A DNA stretch of 44,877 nt. It comes from an uncultured Lachnospiraceae bacterium (lineage in GTDB: Bacteria; Bacillota; Clostridia; Lachnospirales; Lachnospiraceae). This document shows positions 15,624 through 24,537 of the stretch, in pieces (the first letter of the stretch is position 1; every line of letters begins with the position of its first letter). A model generated the notes under the pieces. The model was given only the letters and a program-made list of their open reading frames with translations. It searched no databases and was not told the origin of the DNA. The position numbers and the translations under genes were made by a program. The stretch spans positions 1 through 44,877 of the forward strand of contig CANQHZ010000022.1 of assembly GCA_947623805.1 (NCBI GenBank). The letters are read 5' to 3'.

Positions 15624-17216
15624 ATGTTTAAATTTTTCAAGCTTAAACGCAATTATTTTATCTTGCTGGCGCTCATAGTGTTCCTGATTTTTCAAAGCAT
15701 TATTCTCAACAATCTCAGCTCGGACATGATACAGCTCGACAATCCCGTAAGCTTTAACGATGGATGGGATTTAAATGCGGACAAACTTACCGATACAGTC
15801 ATGATAAGCCGAACAGTTACCGAGGATATGCTTGGAAACATAGTCTGTTTTTTTGTCTATGACTCCTTTGTGGACGCGCTTGTTGACGGCGAGTCTATAT
15901 ATCATTTCGGTGAATCGCACAGTTATCTCAAAAGCCCCGGCTCATTGTGGCACATGATAGATATTCCCGAAAACAGCCTGGGCAAAATGCTCACCATCAA
16001 GATACGATACGCCTATGACAGCAAATATACCACGGATATCGAAATAATTCTCGGCGGCTCCGGTGGTGTCGTTTTGACGCTCTTAAGGCGTGAAGCGCTT
16101 GATTTGTCAGTCAATCTGCTTATGCTCGTGCTTGGCATTATATTGTGCGTCATCTTCGTGCTGCAGCTCAAAAACAATATTCACAGTGAAAACTGCCTCT
16201 ACCTCGGACTTTTAAGCCTGTGCTTTGTCTTTTGGACGAACAACAACTTATTCTTCACACAGCTTATCTTTCCGTACAGCACGGCGCAGTATTTTTGCTA
16301 TTACTTCTTTTTGTCCATGCTGCCTCTGCTGCTTATGTGCTATCTGGAAACCATAACGGAGGGACTGCGTTTCAACAGACTTTTCTGGCTACATTTGGCG
16401 CTATGTGCATTCATCACGATTTCGCAGCTTTCAGGCATTGCGGAATTTACTGAAACCCTGCCTATATTTCTGATGTATTCCAGCGTTGAATTGATAATCG
16501 TTATCCTAAAGCTTATAAAAAATAAAAAAAGCCACAGAAATCCCATGCTTGTCGGCGCGTTCATAGTAATGATAGTCTGCATTCTCATAAATGCCGTTCT
16601 TTATATGTTCAGCCAGACTAAGGGCGTAAGCACCACTATGGCTAAGCTGGGCATAAGCATTTATCTGATTGTCTCAATTTATGTGAGCATTAACGGCGTT
16701 GCCACGGATTTGGCTAAGGTGCATCAGTCGGAACTTCTGCACAAAATCGCTTTCACTGACAGCCTTACGCAGATTGGAAACAGATACGCTTTTAATTACA
16801 ATATAAACGAAGTGCCTCTGTCTGACCTTTCGCTGTTTTCGTTGGACATAAATAATCTGAAATATTACAACGATACTTTCGGACATGCATGCGGGGACAC
16901 GCTTATCTGCGATGCCGCCCAAATGCTGCAAAGCGTATTTTCAAAGCTTTACCGAACCGGCGGAGATGAATTTATCGCCGTGGAGATAAAAAGTTCGTCT
17001 GAGCATTTGCAGTATTTAAAAGATACCCTCAATGACAAAATGAACGAGTATAACAAGGCTGAAAACCATGATATCGTGGTGGAGATTGCCTGCGGCTATT
17101 CGACATATAGCGAGGGTGATACCTCTTATGAGGATATTTTGAAACGGTCGGACGCGGAAATGTATTATGATAAGAGCAGAATCAAAAAAACGTCAAAAAT
17201 AAAATCAGTGCGGTAA
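15624..17216 (+). CDS. Membrane GGDEF protein (diguanylate cyclase, 7TMR-DISM-like sensor)
   Basis: A 530-aa protein, the only confident plus-strand gene. One N-terminal membrane segment (about 10-30), an extracellular beta-rich region (about 35-150), then about seven membrane segments (150-360) and a C-terminal GGDEF domain (about 365-525) with DSLTQIGNRYAF, LDINNLKYYND and intact RTGGDEF near residue 440. The layout resembles 7TMR-DISM receptors. Intact GGDEF predicts c-di-GMP synthesis; no RxxD inhibitory site is visible. GAGG lies 8 nt before ATG 15624. It is monocistronic, divergent from htrA, and ends at a shared two-way terminator with glmS. With the FIST-GGDEF and EAL genes it makes three c-di-GMP proteins in the window. 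Confidence 0.88.
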   Translation: MFKFFKLKRNYFILLALIVFLIFQSIILNNLSSDMIQLDNPVSFNDGWDLNADKLTDTVMISRTVTEDMLGNIVCFFVYDSFVDALVDGESIYHFGESHSYLKSPGSLWHMIDIPENSLGKMLTIKIRYAYDSKYTTDIEIILGGSGGVVLTLLRREALDLSVNLLMLVLGIILCVIFVLQLKNNIHSENCLYLGLLSLCFVFWTNNNLFFTQLIFPYSTAQYFCYYFFLSMLPLLLMCYLETITEGLRFNRLFWLHLALCAFITISQLSGIAEFTETLPIFLMYSSVELIIVILKLIKNKKSHRNPMLVGAFIVMIVCILINAVLYMFSQTKGVSTTMAKLGISIYLIVSIYVSINGVATDLAKVHQSELLHKIAFTDSLTQIGNRYAFNYNINEVPLSDLSLFSLDINNLKYYNDTFGHACGDTLICDAAQMLQSVFSKLYRTGGDEFIAVEIKSSSEHLQYLKDTLNDKMNEYNKAENHDIVVEIACGYSTYSEGDTSYEDILKRSDAEMYYDKSRIKKTSKIKSVR

Positions 17217-17248
17217 TCATGAAAATAACAGCTGACAGCTCAACAAAA

Positions 17249-17321
17249 GGCGCACATCACTTTCATTTTCAGGCCTTTGTGAAAACGTCTGAAAATAAAG
17301 ATGATGTGCGCCGGCTTTTTT
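17249..17321. terminator. Bidirectional terminator between GGDEF and glmS
   Basis: Arms 17249-17272 and 17289-17312 (24 nt, three mismatches) are followed by T6 at 17316-17321 on the plus strand and TTTT on the minus strand, so the hairpin serves both convergent genes. Confidence 0.85.
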
Positions 17322-17328
17322 GCCTTTA

Positions 17329-19155
17329 TTATTCTACGGTCACGGATTTTGCGAGATTTCGCGGCTTATCTACGTCACATCCTTTGCCAACTGCCACGTA
17401 ATATCCAAACAGCTGCAGCGGGATTATAGCCAACGAGTTGGCAAAATACGGGTTTGTTCGCGGAATATAAATAACATAGTCCGCAGCTTTTTCTATGTCC
17501 GTGTTGCCTGCGTTTGTCACGGCCAGGACAAACGCGCCACGAGCTTTCACTTCAACCATATTGCTGAGAGTTTTTTGGAAAAGATTGTCCTGAGTAGCTA
17601 CCGCGGCTACAAGGGTGTCTTTTTCAATCAGTGATATCGTACCGTGTTTTAACTCACCTGCGGCATATGCCTCGGAATGAATGTATGATATTTCCTTTAA
17701 CTTTAGCGAGCCCTCCATTGATATAGCGTAATCAATGCCGCGCCCTATGAAAAATACATCCTTGGCGCCTATATATCTATTGGCGAAACGCTGTATCCTT
17801 TCTTTGTTTGACAAAAGCATCTCTATCTGGTCGGGCAGACGTTTTAAGTCTTTGAGCATGGCTGTAAAGTCGGAATCACTGATGGTTCCTTTTACTTTTG
17901 CGAATTTCATCGCAAGCAGGTAAATAGCAACTAACTGCGCGCTGTAGGCTTTTGTGGTGGCTACGGCTATTTCCGGTCCTGCCCATGTGTACATTACGTT
18001 GTCCGCCTCTCTTGCTATCGAGCTGCCTACTACGTTTACAATGCCCAGCACTTTATAACCTAGCTGCTGCGATTCCCTAAGCGCCGCAAGCGTATCGGCT
18101 GTCTCTCCCGACTGACTGATGACTATTACCATAGCGCCTTCCTCAAGTATCGGGTTTCTGTATCTAAATTCGCTTGCCACATCAACCTCAACCGGTATGC
18201 GCGCTATACCCTCTATGACATATTTAGCCGTCACGCCCACATGATATGCCGAACCGCAGGCTACGATATGTACTTTCCTTATCGCCTTTATCTCGTCATC
18301 GCTCATGCCAAGTTCTTCTATTACTATGTCGCCGTCCTTTATCCTGGGCATAAGCGTGTCTGTCACTGTCTTGGGCTGCTCATACATCTCCTTTAACATG
18401 AAATGCTCATATCCGCCCTTTTCAGCAGCGTCAGCGTCCCACTCTATGTTGACAGGCTCTTTTGTGATTTCCTCCTCGTCAACCGTATAAAAATGCATAT
18501 GGTCGGCGCGAAGTCGCACCACCTCCTGGTTTTGAATGAAATATACTTTTCTTGTATATTTAAGTATAGCGGGCACATCTGATGCTATAAAGCAGCCGTC
18601 CTCATTTTGTCCCACGATAAGCGGACTGTCCTTGCGTACCGCAAATATCTGGTCAGGATGCTCGGCAAACATTATGCCAAGCGCATACGACCCCTGTACT
18701 CTGTGCATTACCTTTGTAATCGCCTCAAGGGGATTTCCTTTATAGTAATAATCAATTAAGTGCGCAAGCACCTCCGTGTCCGTATCCGAAGTGAATTTAT
18801 ATCCCTTTGAAATCATCTTTTCTTTTAGCGGGAGATAATTCTCTATAATGCCATTGTGGACTACGGCAATCGTTTCTTTTTCATTGTAATGCGGGTGGGA
18901 ATTGACATCGCTCGGCGCGCCGTGGGTAGCCCATCTGGTGTGGCCTATGCCTATCACGCCCGGCATTGTCGCTCCGTCGTGCGTAAGCTCCTCCAGCACT
19001 TTTAATCGCCCCACTGACTTTTTTATCTGTATCTTCTCACCGTCAAAAACCGCCATACCCGCGGAATCATATCCCCTGTACTCAAGCTTTGAAAGTCCCT
19101 CCAAAATAATAGGCGCCGCAGGTTTCTTTCCAATGTAACCGACTATTCCGCACAT
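17329..19155 (-). CDS. glmS: Glutamine-fructose-6-phosphate aminotransferase (isomerizing)
   Basis: A 608-aa enzyme of normal family length. The N-terminal nucleophile Cys2 follows the initiator Met (MCGIVGYIG), then the class II glutaminase domain (GIGHTRWATHG, HNGIIENY) to about residue 235, and two SIS domains (VACGSAYHVG ... SQSGETADTL, and FFIGRG) ending in PRNLAKSVTVE. It converts fructose-6-phosphate and glutamine to glucosamine-6-phosphate, the entry to UDP-GlcNAc and peptidoglycan. The second ATG (19155) is chosen because Cys must be residue 2 and GGAGG stands 7 nt before it. Only 56 bp separate it from the GT2 gene upstream, leaving no room for a glmS ribozyme. Confidence 0.97.
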   Translation of the reverse strand: MCGIVGYIGKKPAAPIILEGLSKLEYRGYDSAGMAVFDGEKIQIKKSVGRLKVLEELTHDGATMPGVIGIGHTRWATHGAPSDVNSHPHYNEKETIAVVHNGIIENYLPLKEKMISKGYKFTSDTDTEVLAHLIDYYYKGNPLEAITKVMHRVQGSYALGIMFAEHPDQIFAVRKDSPLIVGQNEDGCFIASDVPAILKYTRKVYFIQNQEVVRLRADHMHFYTVDEEEITKEPVNIEWDADAAEKGGYEHFMLKEMYEQPKTVTDTLMPRIKDGDIVIEELGMSDDEIKAIRKVHIVACGSAYHVGVTAKYVIEGIARIPVEVDVASEFRYRNPILEEGAMVIVISQSGETADTLAALRESQQLGYKVLGIVNVVGSSIAREADNVMYTWAGPEIAVATTKAYSAQLVAIYLLAMKFAKVKGTISDSDFTAMLKDLKRLPDQIEMLLSNKERIQRFANRYIGAKDVFFIGRGIDYAISMEGSLKLKEISYIHSEAYAAGELKHGTISLIEKDTLVAAVATQDNLFQKTLSNMVEVKARGAFVLAVTNAGNTDIEKAADYVIYIPRTNPYFANSLAIIPLQLFGYYVAVGKGCDVDKPRNLAKSVTVE

Positions 19156-19211
19156 ATACATTCCTCCATTCCTACTTATTTTCTTTTATACTTCCCTACC
19201 GAAATTTTTTC

Positions 19212-20156
19212 TCACACTTTCCAATAGCTGCTGCTTGCACTGCACTTCTCTATCATGCCATACGGAAGTTTCTTATAATTGATACCGAATTTATATCCCA
19301 AATATTTATATGCGCTTGATACAAAAAGATACGGAATATATCGTAAATTTTTGGTATCAGCCAAATGCTTTGCCGTCTGTCTTATAAGCTTAATCCCTTC
19401 GTTTTCTGAGGAAATCCCGTCAAAAATCTCCGGATGCTGCGCCTGTGACACGCCTAGGTCAAAATTGCGCCTAAACTGTTGCTTACATGTATAATTGTGC
19501 GAGTGATATACCTGCGCCTGCGATACATATGCTACCTTATAGCCGCTTTTTACCGCGCCTCCCGCATATATCATATCCTCATTAAAAATCGCCCTTTTCA
19601 CAAAACCGCCGAGCTCATCGTATATATCTCGTCTATATGCCGCGCAGACGTTTGAGCAGAAAAATGTCTTTATTCCAAGCGTGGGAATGTCATCCGCCGA
19701 TTTGACGGCCGACTGCTCCGGATAATTGAATTCTCTCGTATAACGCTCAATCTCCCTGCAGTCCTTGCGTGGAAGCTGCCTTGCGTATGCCACGGCTATT
19801 TTATCATCCTCGCCAAGACTGTCTGTAAGCGCCTCTATCAAATGTGTATCCGCAGGCAGCGCATCCTGTGTCATACATACAAAAATATCCGCCTCAGAAT
19901 AGCCTGCCGCCTTTCTCCTCGTCTTTCCATGGTCAAACTCAAGCGCCGAAATATGGTGTATTTCAATATTTTTGTACCTTTCCAAAAATCCCGTGCCATA
20001 AAACAGCTTATAAAAATATTTCTCCTCTGTATTCATAATGATAAGCTTATGTATCGGAACTGTCTGATTTTCCAGCAGCTCTATTATCTTCACAAGCTCC
20101 TCGTCCGGCTTATATGTCGGTATTATGACGTCTACTGTCTGCCGTATACTCATCAT
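19212..20156 (-). CDS. Glycosyltransferase family 2 (rhamnosyltransferase-like)
   Basis: About 314 aa. GT-A fold with DVIIPTYKPDEELVK at the start, DHGKTRRKAA, VCMTQDALP in the DxD position, and FFCSNVCAAYRRDIYDELGGF with FNEDMIYAG as acceptor/catalytic region. This pattern resembles RfbN-like rhamnosyltransferases of surface polysaccharide clusters. The start is uncertain: the open frame runs back to GTG 20180, whose GGAGG is too close, and ATG 20156 lacks a strong Shine-Dalgarno; TTG 20168 is a third choice. It follows the strong LCP terminator, so it probably has its own promoter, and it may carry glmS along. Confidence 0.82.
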   Translation of the reverse strand: MMSIRQTVDVIIPTYKPDEELVKIIELLENQTVPIHKLIIMNTEEKYFYKLFYGTGFLERYKNIEIHHISALEFDHGKTRRKAAGYSEADIFVCMTQDALPADTHLIEALTDSLGEDDKIAVAYARQLPRKDCREIERYTREFNYPEQSAVKSADDIPTLGIKTFFCSNVCAAYRRDIYDELGGFVKRAIFNEDMIYAGGAVKSGYKVAYVSQAQVYHSHNYTCKQQFRRNFDLGVSQAQHPEIFDGISSENEGIKLIRQTAKHLADTKNLRYIPYLFVSSAYKYLGYKFGINYKKLPYGMIEKCSASSSYWKV

Positions 20157-20217
20157 ATTTATGCGCAACTTACCGCGCACGCCTCCCTATCATACTTAAA
20201 TATTATGCAAACAAGGC

Positions 20218-20242
20218 AAAAAGGGACTGCTTTACAGTCCCT
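20218..20242 (-). terminator. Terminator of the sugar transferase-LCP operon
   Basis: Stem GGGACTG / CAGTCCC (20223-20229 and 20235-20241) followed by U5 on the minus-strand transcript, 15 bp after the LCP stop. Confidence 0.85.
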
Positions 20243-20255
20243 CCATTGGTCCTTT

Positions 20256-21932
20256 TTACTGACTTGTTTTTGCATGAACCCCTGTGTCCGAGGCAATCTT
20301 CTGACTGCATTTCTTTACAGTGTCGGACGGCACATATTCCTCCGAATCACCAAACAGGAATTTATGCAGCATTATTACATTCTGTTCCAAATCCGCGGGT
20401 GCCACCACACTTGCCTGTCCTACGCGGCAGCCCTCCTTATATCCGTCAAACGGGAAACCTGTGTTGTCCCCTATCTCATAGCTTGCTATACCCGAAAGCA
20501 GCGATAAAATCTCTGACAGGTCAAGCGAAGTGGCTATCTTGGGGAATACCGCCTCCGCTATGCCATTGAGTGTATTGGGATTTAGCGTTATCGCTTTCTT
20601 TGCTATCTGCTTTATAACTGTACGCTGCCTCTGTGTACGTTCAAAGTCATCACCTACATAACGTATACGGCAGTAGGCTGTTGCCTGCAAGCCGTTTAAC
20701 GTCTGCAGCCCTGCCTTTGTAACAGGCGTATAATCAACTCCCGGCGTCGCCGTATAATTGGGTTCACCTGACGCATTTAATGTACCGTCAGGCTTACCTG
20801 CCATGCTTATTTGGAAGCTGTTTAGATGGACTATCTCAGCCTCCTTGACATCTATCTCGACGCCTCCTACCGCGTCAATAACATCCATCAGTCCGTCAAA
20901 GCCTATGGTGACAAAATCCGTGATATTCATGTCGAGATTCATATTAAGCATCGCTATCGCCTGCTTGGGTCCGCCTTTGGCATATGCCGCGTTTGCCTTG
21001 CTGTAACTGTCCGTGCTCATGTTTAGCCATGTATCACGATAAACGGATACCATCTTTACCTCTTTTGTATCGAGATTTATCGAGGCGATTATCATAGTAT
21101 CAGAACGCGTCGCCTTGTCAAGCTGCCCTTCCCGCGAGTCAACGCCAAACAAAGCGACATTACGGTATCCTTTCATAACACCTGTTTCCGTTGACTCCTG
21201 TACCTGCTTGTCTATCTTTATCTCGTCTTCGGGAATTTCGACATACTTTATCTTGCCGACCTGCCTGCTGCCCCAGTATACCCCTACTGCTATAACGAGC
21301 AGCATAAGCAGCAAAAATATCTCACCGACAAACATAATTATCTTTTTTCTCTTTTTGCGCATCTGCTGCTGCGGAGTAAGCTCCACCTGCTGTCTTCTGC
21401 GTTTGCCGTTTTTGCTTTTCTTTCCTCCGGATTTATTTTTGCCCTTTGAAGAATTATTTATGTTTTTATTTGCCCTTGCCGAATTTTTGGCAGATGGCTT
21501 ACGCTCTGGTGTATAATATTCGCTGTCAGTATAGGGTTGTCCCTGCCTTGGATGCGACTGCCCCTGTAGCTGTGGCTGCCGAGGCTGCTCTCCCTGTCTC
21601 TGCATCTGCTGCCCACGAAGCTGCCCCTCCTGTCTTTGCATCTGCTGCTGGCGCTGCTGTCCCCCCTGTCCCTGCATCGGGCGCTGCGGTCTTCCCTCCT
21701 GTCCCTGCATGGGACGCGGCTGCCGTCCCTCCTGTCCTTGCATCTGCTGTCTGCGAGGCGGTCTTCCCTGCGTCGTCTGCGGTCTGCGGGGTGGTTCTCC
21801 CTGTCCCTGCACTGGACGCTGCTGCCCCTGCCTTTGCATGGGGCGCGTCTGTCCACGTGTCGACGCACGTCTTTGCTGCGGGTCCGCACTTTTTCTCATA
21901 TTGGAATTATCCTGATAATTGTTATCCTGCAT
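20256..21932 (-). CDS. LytR-CpsA-Psr (LCP) family protein with long Gln/Arg-rich cytoplasmic tail
   Basis: A 558-aa protein. Residues 20-133 are low-complexity Gln/Arg/Gly/Pro repeats (units like RPMQGQEGR), residues 145-197 are Lys-rich, a membrane segment spans 198-219, and an extracellular LCP domain follows (NVALFGVDSRE, RSDTMIIASI, VSVYRDTW, YCRIRYVGDDFERTQRQR). LCP enzymes transfer undecaprenyl-linked glycans to peptidoglycan; the Arg and Asp residues that bind pyrophosphate are present. GT and glycan genes lie on both sides. AAGGAG stands 8 nt before ATG. It follows the sugar transferase by 12 bp. The Gln/Arg tail is far longer than the usual short cytoplasmic stub. Confidence 0.92.
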   Translation of the reverse strand: MQDNNYQDNSNMRKSADPQQRRASTRGQTRPMQRQGQQRPVQGQGEPPRRPQTTQGRPPRRQQMQGQEGRQPRPMQGQEGRPQRPMQGQGGQQRQQQMQRQEGQLRGQQMQRQGEQPRQPQLQGQSHPRQGQPYTDSEYYTPERKPSAKNSARANKNINNSSKGKNKSGGKKSKNGKRRRQQVELTPQQQMRKKRKKIIMFVGEIFLLLMLLVIAVGVYWGSRQVGKIKYVEIPEDEIKIDKQVQESTETGVMKGYRNVALFGVDSREGQLDKATRSDTMIIASINLDTKEVKMVSVYRDTWLNMSTDSYSKANAAYAKGGPKQAIAMLNMNLDMNITDFVTIGFDGLMDVIDAVGGVEIDVKEAEIVHLNSFQISMAGKPDGTLNASGEPNYTATPGVDYTPVTKAGLQTLNGLQATAYCRIRYVGDDFERTQRQRTVIKQIAKKAITLNPNTLNGIAEAVFPKIATSLDLSEILSLLSGIASYEIGDNTGFPFDGYKEGCRVGQASVVAPADLEQNVIMLHKFLFGDSEEYVPSDTVKKCSQKIASDTGVHAKTSQ

Positions 21933-21944
21933 TCGTTATTCTCC

Positions 21945-23363
21945 TTAATAGGCATTTTTGTTGACAAAGCCCTTAAAAAATGTCAAGAACAAAATCTTAA
22001 TGTCAAATGCCATAGACCAGTTTTCAATATAATACAGGTCGTATTCTATGCGTTTTCTGATGGATGTGTCTCCACGATATCCATTTACCTGAGCCCAGCC
22101 CGTAATCCCGGGGCGAACCTGGTGCTTTATCATATACCTTGGTATTTCTTCTTTAAATTTTTCGACGAAAAGTGGTCTTTCGGGACGCGGTCCCACAAGG
22201 CTCATATCGCCTTTGAGCACATTGAAAAGCTGCGGCAGCTCATCTATGCTTGTCTTTCGCATTATCCTGCCCACTTTAGTCACTCTCGGGTCGTTTTTTT
22301 TGGTCCACCCTTTCTTTTCATCCTCGTCGCGCTGCACTTCCATGCTGCGGAATTTGTACATTTTAAACGGCTTGTTGTGGATGCCGACTCTCTCCTGCTT
22401 GAATATAAGAGGCCCTCTGCTCGTAGTCTTGACACATATTGTCGCTATAAGCATTACCGGCGAAAACAGCACAATAGCAAACAGCGAGCCAAAAATATCA
22501 ACCATTCTTTTCATCAACCTGTTTGCCGTATTGGTAAGCGGCACATGTCTTATATTTACTACCGCAAGACCGCCTAAATCCTCAAGATACGGGCGGCTCG
22601 GTATGACACTGTTGTAATCGGGAATAAATTTTGTATGCACTCCCGATTTTTCACATATATTGACTATGGACTCCAGGCGGTCATAATCCTCCAGCGCCAG
22701 CGTAATAGCTATCTCGTCAAGCTTGTTTTCGGGCAGAATTATCTCAAGATTTTCTATATCGCCGATAACCTTTATCCCTTTGTATACCGCGCCTCTCGGG
22801 ACATTATTGTCAAGTATGCCGCACACGACATAGCCCCATTCGGGATTTGCTTTGATTTTGTTGATATATTCCTCGGCTGCGCGTGAGTACCCCACAAGCA
22901 AAATGTGCTTTATATTATAGCCCTTTTTTCTGAAATAGCGCAGCGTCACTCTCACGGACTTGCGCATCGCGGAGCTTAAGAAAATATTTATGCCGTAAAA
23001 TACGCCCACCATGCCTCGAGAAAAATCAGGTATGTTTATCGCATAAAGCACAACCATTATCGCGAGAAGTCCTACCGTATTCGCTTTGATTATATTAAAA
23101 ATCTCGTATGTTGTTTTCGATGTGCGCTTTGATGAATACATATCGAAAACATTATATAAAATCAGATAGCACGGGACAATAGCGATAAGCGCAACAAAAT
23201 AGGTCTGCGTCGGCAAAACGCCTGTACCATTCTCTATCTCCTTAACAAGACCACTCAGCCACAAAAACCAAGCAAGGCTGTATGACGCCGCCGTCACAAG
23301 CGCATCAAGCAGGACTAGCAGTCTGTTAAAATACTTCTGGTTATCTTTTATCAATCGCCCCAC
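21945..23363 (-). CDS. Undecaprenyl-phosphate sugar phosphotransferase (WbaP/WcaJ-type initiating transferase)
   Basis: A 472-aa protein: four or five N-terminal membrane segments, a Rossmann-like middle domain ([15 protein letters not shown] ... [11 protein letters not shown]), a further membrane segment near 285-305, and the bacterial sugar transferase domain ([47 protein letters not shown]). It starts a polysaccharide repeat unit by moving a hexose-1-phosphate, often glucose or galactose, from UDP-sugar to undecaprenyl phosphate at the inner leaflet. The start may be GTG 23363 or TTG 23354; the G-rich Shine-Dalgarno fits TTG slightly better. First gene of the unit with LCP. Confidence 0.92.
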   Translation of the reverse strand: MGRLIKDNQKYFNRLLVLLDALVTAASYSLAWFLWLSGLVKEIENGTGVLPTQTYFVALIAIVPCYLILYNVFDMYSSKRTSKTTYEIFNIIKANTVGLLAIMVVLYAINIPDFSRGMVGVFYGINIFLSSAMRKSVRVTLRYFRKKGYNIKHILLVGYSRAAEEYINKIKANPEWGYVVCGILDNNVPRGAVYKGIKVIGDIENLEIILPENKLDEIAITLALEDYDRLESIVNICEKSGVHTKFIPDYNSVIPSRPYLEDLGGLAVVNIRHVPLTNTANRLMKRMVDIFGSLFAIVLFSPVMLIATICVKTTSRGPLIFKQERVGIHNKPFKMYKFRSMEVQRDEDEKKGWTKKNDPRVTKVGRIMRKTSIDELPQLFNVLKGDMSLVGPRPERPLFVEKFKEEIPRYMIKHQVRPGITGWAQVNGYRGDTSIRKRIEYDLYYIENWSMAFDIKILFLTFFKGFVNKNAY

Positions 23364-23401
23364 CCTGTTTCAGTGCTTCATCAAAAAATCAAGCTCTTAT
23401 C

Positions 23402-23430
23402 ATTCTACAATATTTGAGCCAAAAGTACAA
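23402..23430 (-). promoter_or_regulatory. Promoter of the sugar transferase-LCP unit
   Basis: TTGTAC -35 (23425-23430), 17-bp spacer, TAGAAT -10 (23402-23407) on the minus strand. Confidence 0.6.
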
Positions 23431-23515
23431 CTTATTTTTTCAATTCGACCTCAATCTTCAAAAAATCTTAACTATTCCGATGATTTATAATGTATAAATC
23501 CCTGTCAGTCTTGCT

Positions 23516-24505
23516 CTAGCGCCCAAGCAACAGCATGTTCCTCCAGAGCATCATCTGGATTTTGACATACCGTGAAAAGCTCTTTATCTCAAAGTGCTGT
23601 TTATGCCGCCTGCCGCTTTCACTCGCGCAAAGCTTTATGCCGTCAGCAAGTCCCCCTATATATTCTTTTCCAAAACCTTTCTTTATAAAGAAGACAGTCT
23701 TTACCAAAAAGCCAGCCAGCAGAAAAGGAGAATTTAACACAATCTGTAAAAGCGGCATATTTTTGTATGCCAAGTAGACGCTGTTCCTTGATGCGAGTTT
23801 CGTCTTAAAAGCGTTGTAACGCGAGCCGCTTGCAGCGCTTCCCGCATGATAAACTATGGCATTTGCGACATAGCGGTTTTCGTATCCGTGTAGTCTTGCG
23901 CGATAACCTATATCGATATCCTCAAAATAGGCAAAATGATTTTCGTCAAAAAGTCCGACATTGTCATCATCAAAAAGCTCACGCCTGTATATCGCCGCGC
24001 CCGCGCATGCAGCGAAAATATTACAGTCGTTATTGTATTTACTGTTCGGGGAATTTATGCTTTTTCCCTTGCCGCGGGCAAACGCCCATCCGAGCGCGCA
24101 GTAGAAATCTCCCGCATCGTCAATTATATCCTTGTCGTACAGCGACATCATACGCGCGGATGCCGAAAATAAGCGTGTATTGCCATCCATTGCCTTTTCA
24201 AGCTCATGCACAAAGGAAAGCCCTGCCCTTGTATCGTTGTTCAATAAAATAACGTATGGTGTCTTACTCGCCAATATTCCCTGATTGACTGCCCGGCAGA
24301 AGCCTGTGTTTTCGCTGTTTTCTATCAAATGCACCTTTGGGAATTTTTCCTTTATAAGCTCTAAGCTGCCGTCTGATGAGGCATTGTCAACTACTATTAT
24401 TTCTATATCTTTTTCCGTGCCTGAATATATGCTTTCCAGGCAGGCTTCTATATATTTTATTCCGTTATAATTGGGTATAACTATCGTGGATTTGCAAACC
24501 GCCAT
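23516..24505 (-). CDS. Glycosyltransferase family 2 (WbbL/rhamnosyltransferase-like)
   Basis: A 329-aa GT-A enzyme: STIVIPNYNGIKYIEACLES, VVDNASSDGS, LLNNDTRAG (DxD region), FAYFEDIDIGYRARLHGY, and a C-terminal region with a hydrophobic stretch (LLQIVLNSPFLLAGFLVKTV). The ED-D-G-R motif is typical of WbbL-like rhamnosyl or related transferases that act on lipid-linked glycans at the membrane. Donor and acceptor cannot be read. It ends a three-gene run GtrA-GT2-GT2 with gaps of 16 and 32 bp. Confidence 0.9.
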   Translation of the reverse strand: MAVCKSTIVIPNYNGIKYIEACLESIYSGTEKDIEIIVVDNASSDGSLELIKEKFPKVHLIENSENTGFCRAVNQGILASKTPYVILLNNDTRAGLSFVHELEKAMDGNTRLFSASARMMSLYDKDIIDDAGDFYCALGWAFARGKGKSINSPNSKYNNDCNIFAACAGAAIYRRELFDDDNVGLFDENHFAYFEDIDIGYRARLHGYENRYVANAIVYHAGSAASGSRYNAFKTKLASRNSVYLAYKNMPLLQIVLNSPFLLAGFLVKTVFFIKKGFGKEYIGGLADGIKLCASESGRRHKQHFEIKSFSRYVKIQMMLWRNMLLLGR

Positions 24506-24537
24506 CGTGTTTTTAGTCCCTTCGGATACATTTGGGG

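Noticed and set aside
19156-19211. glmS ribozyme
   Set aside because: The gap is only 56 bp and shows none of the ribozyme core.
21661-21668. Short C-run (6 C) as a second phase-variation tract
   Set aside because: Too short to be unstable and embedded in the repetitive LCP coding sequence.
21533-21875. Possible CRISPR-like or tandem-repeat array
   Set aside because: The repeated DNA words encode the Gln/Arg-rich tail of the LCP protein in frame; units are not identical and no spacers of constant length exist.
21636-22577. Long plus-strand open frames opposite the LCP and sugar-transferase genes
   Set aside because: They are mirror images of the Gln/Arg repeat coding (rich in Leu, Ser, Pro, Cys), have no ribosome binding site and cross two solid genes on the other strand.
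23482-23500. Perfect AT-rich palindrome GATTTATA-3-TATAAATC after the GT2 gene as a terminator
   Set aside because: No G-C pairs of note and no U-run; could be an operator but nothing supports it.
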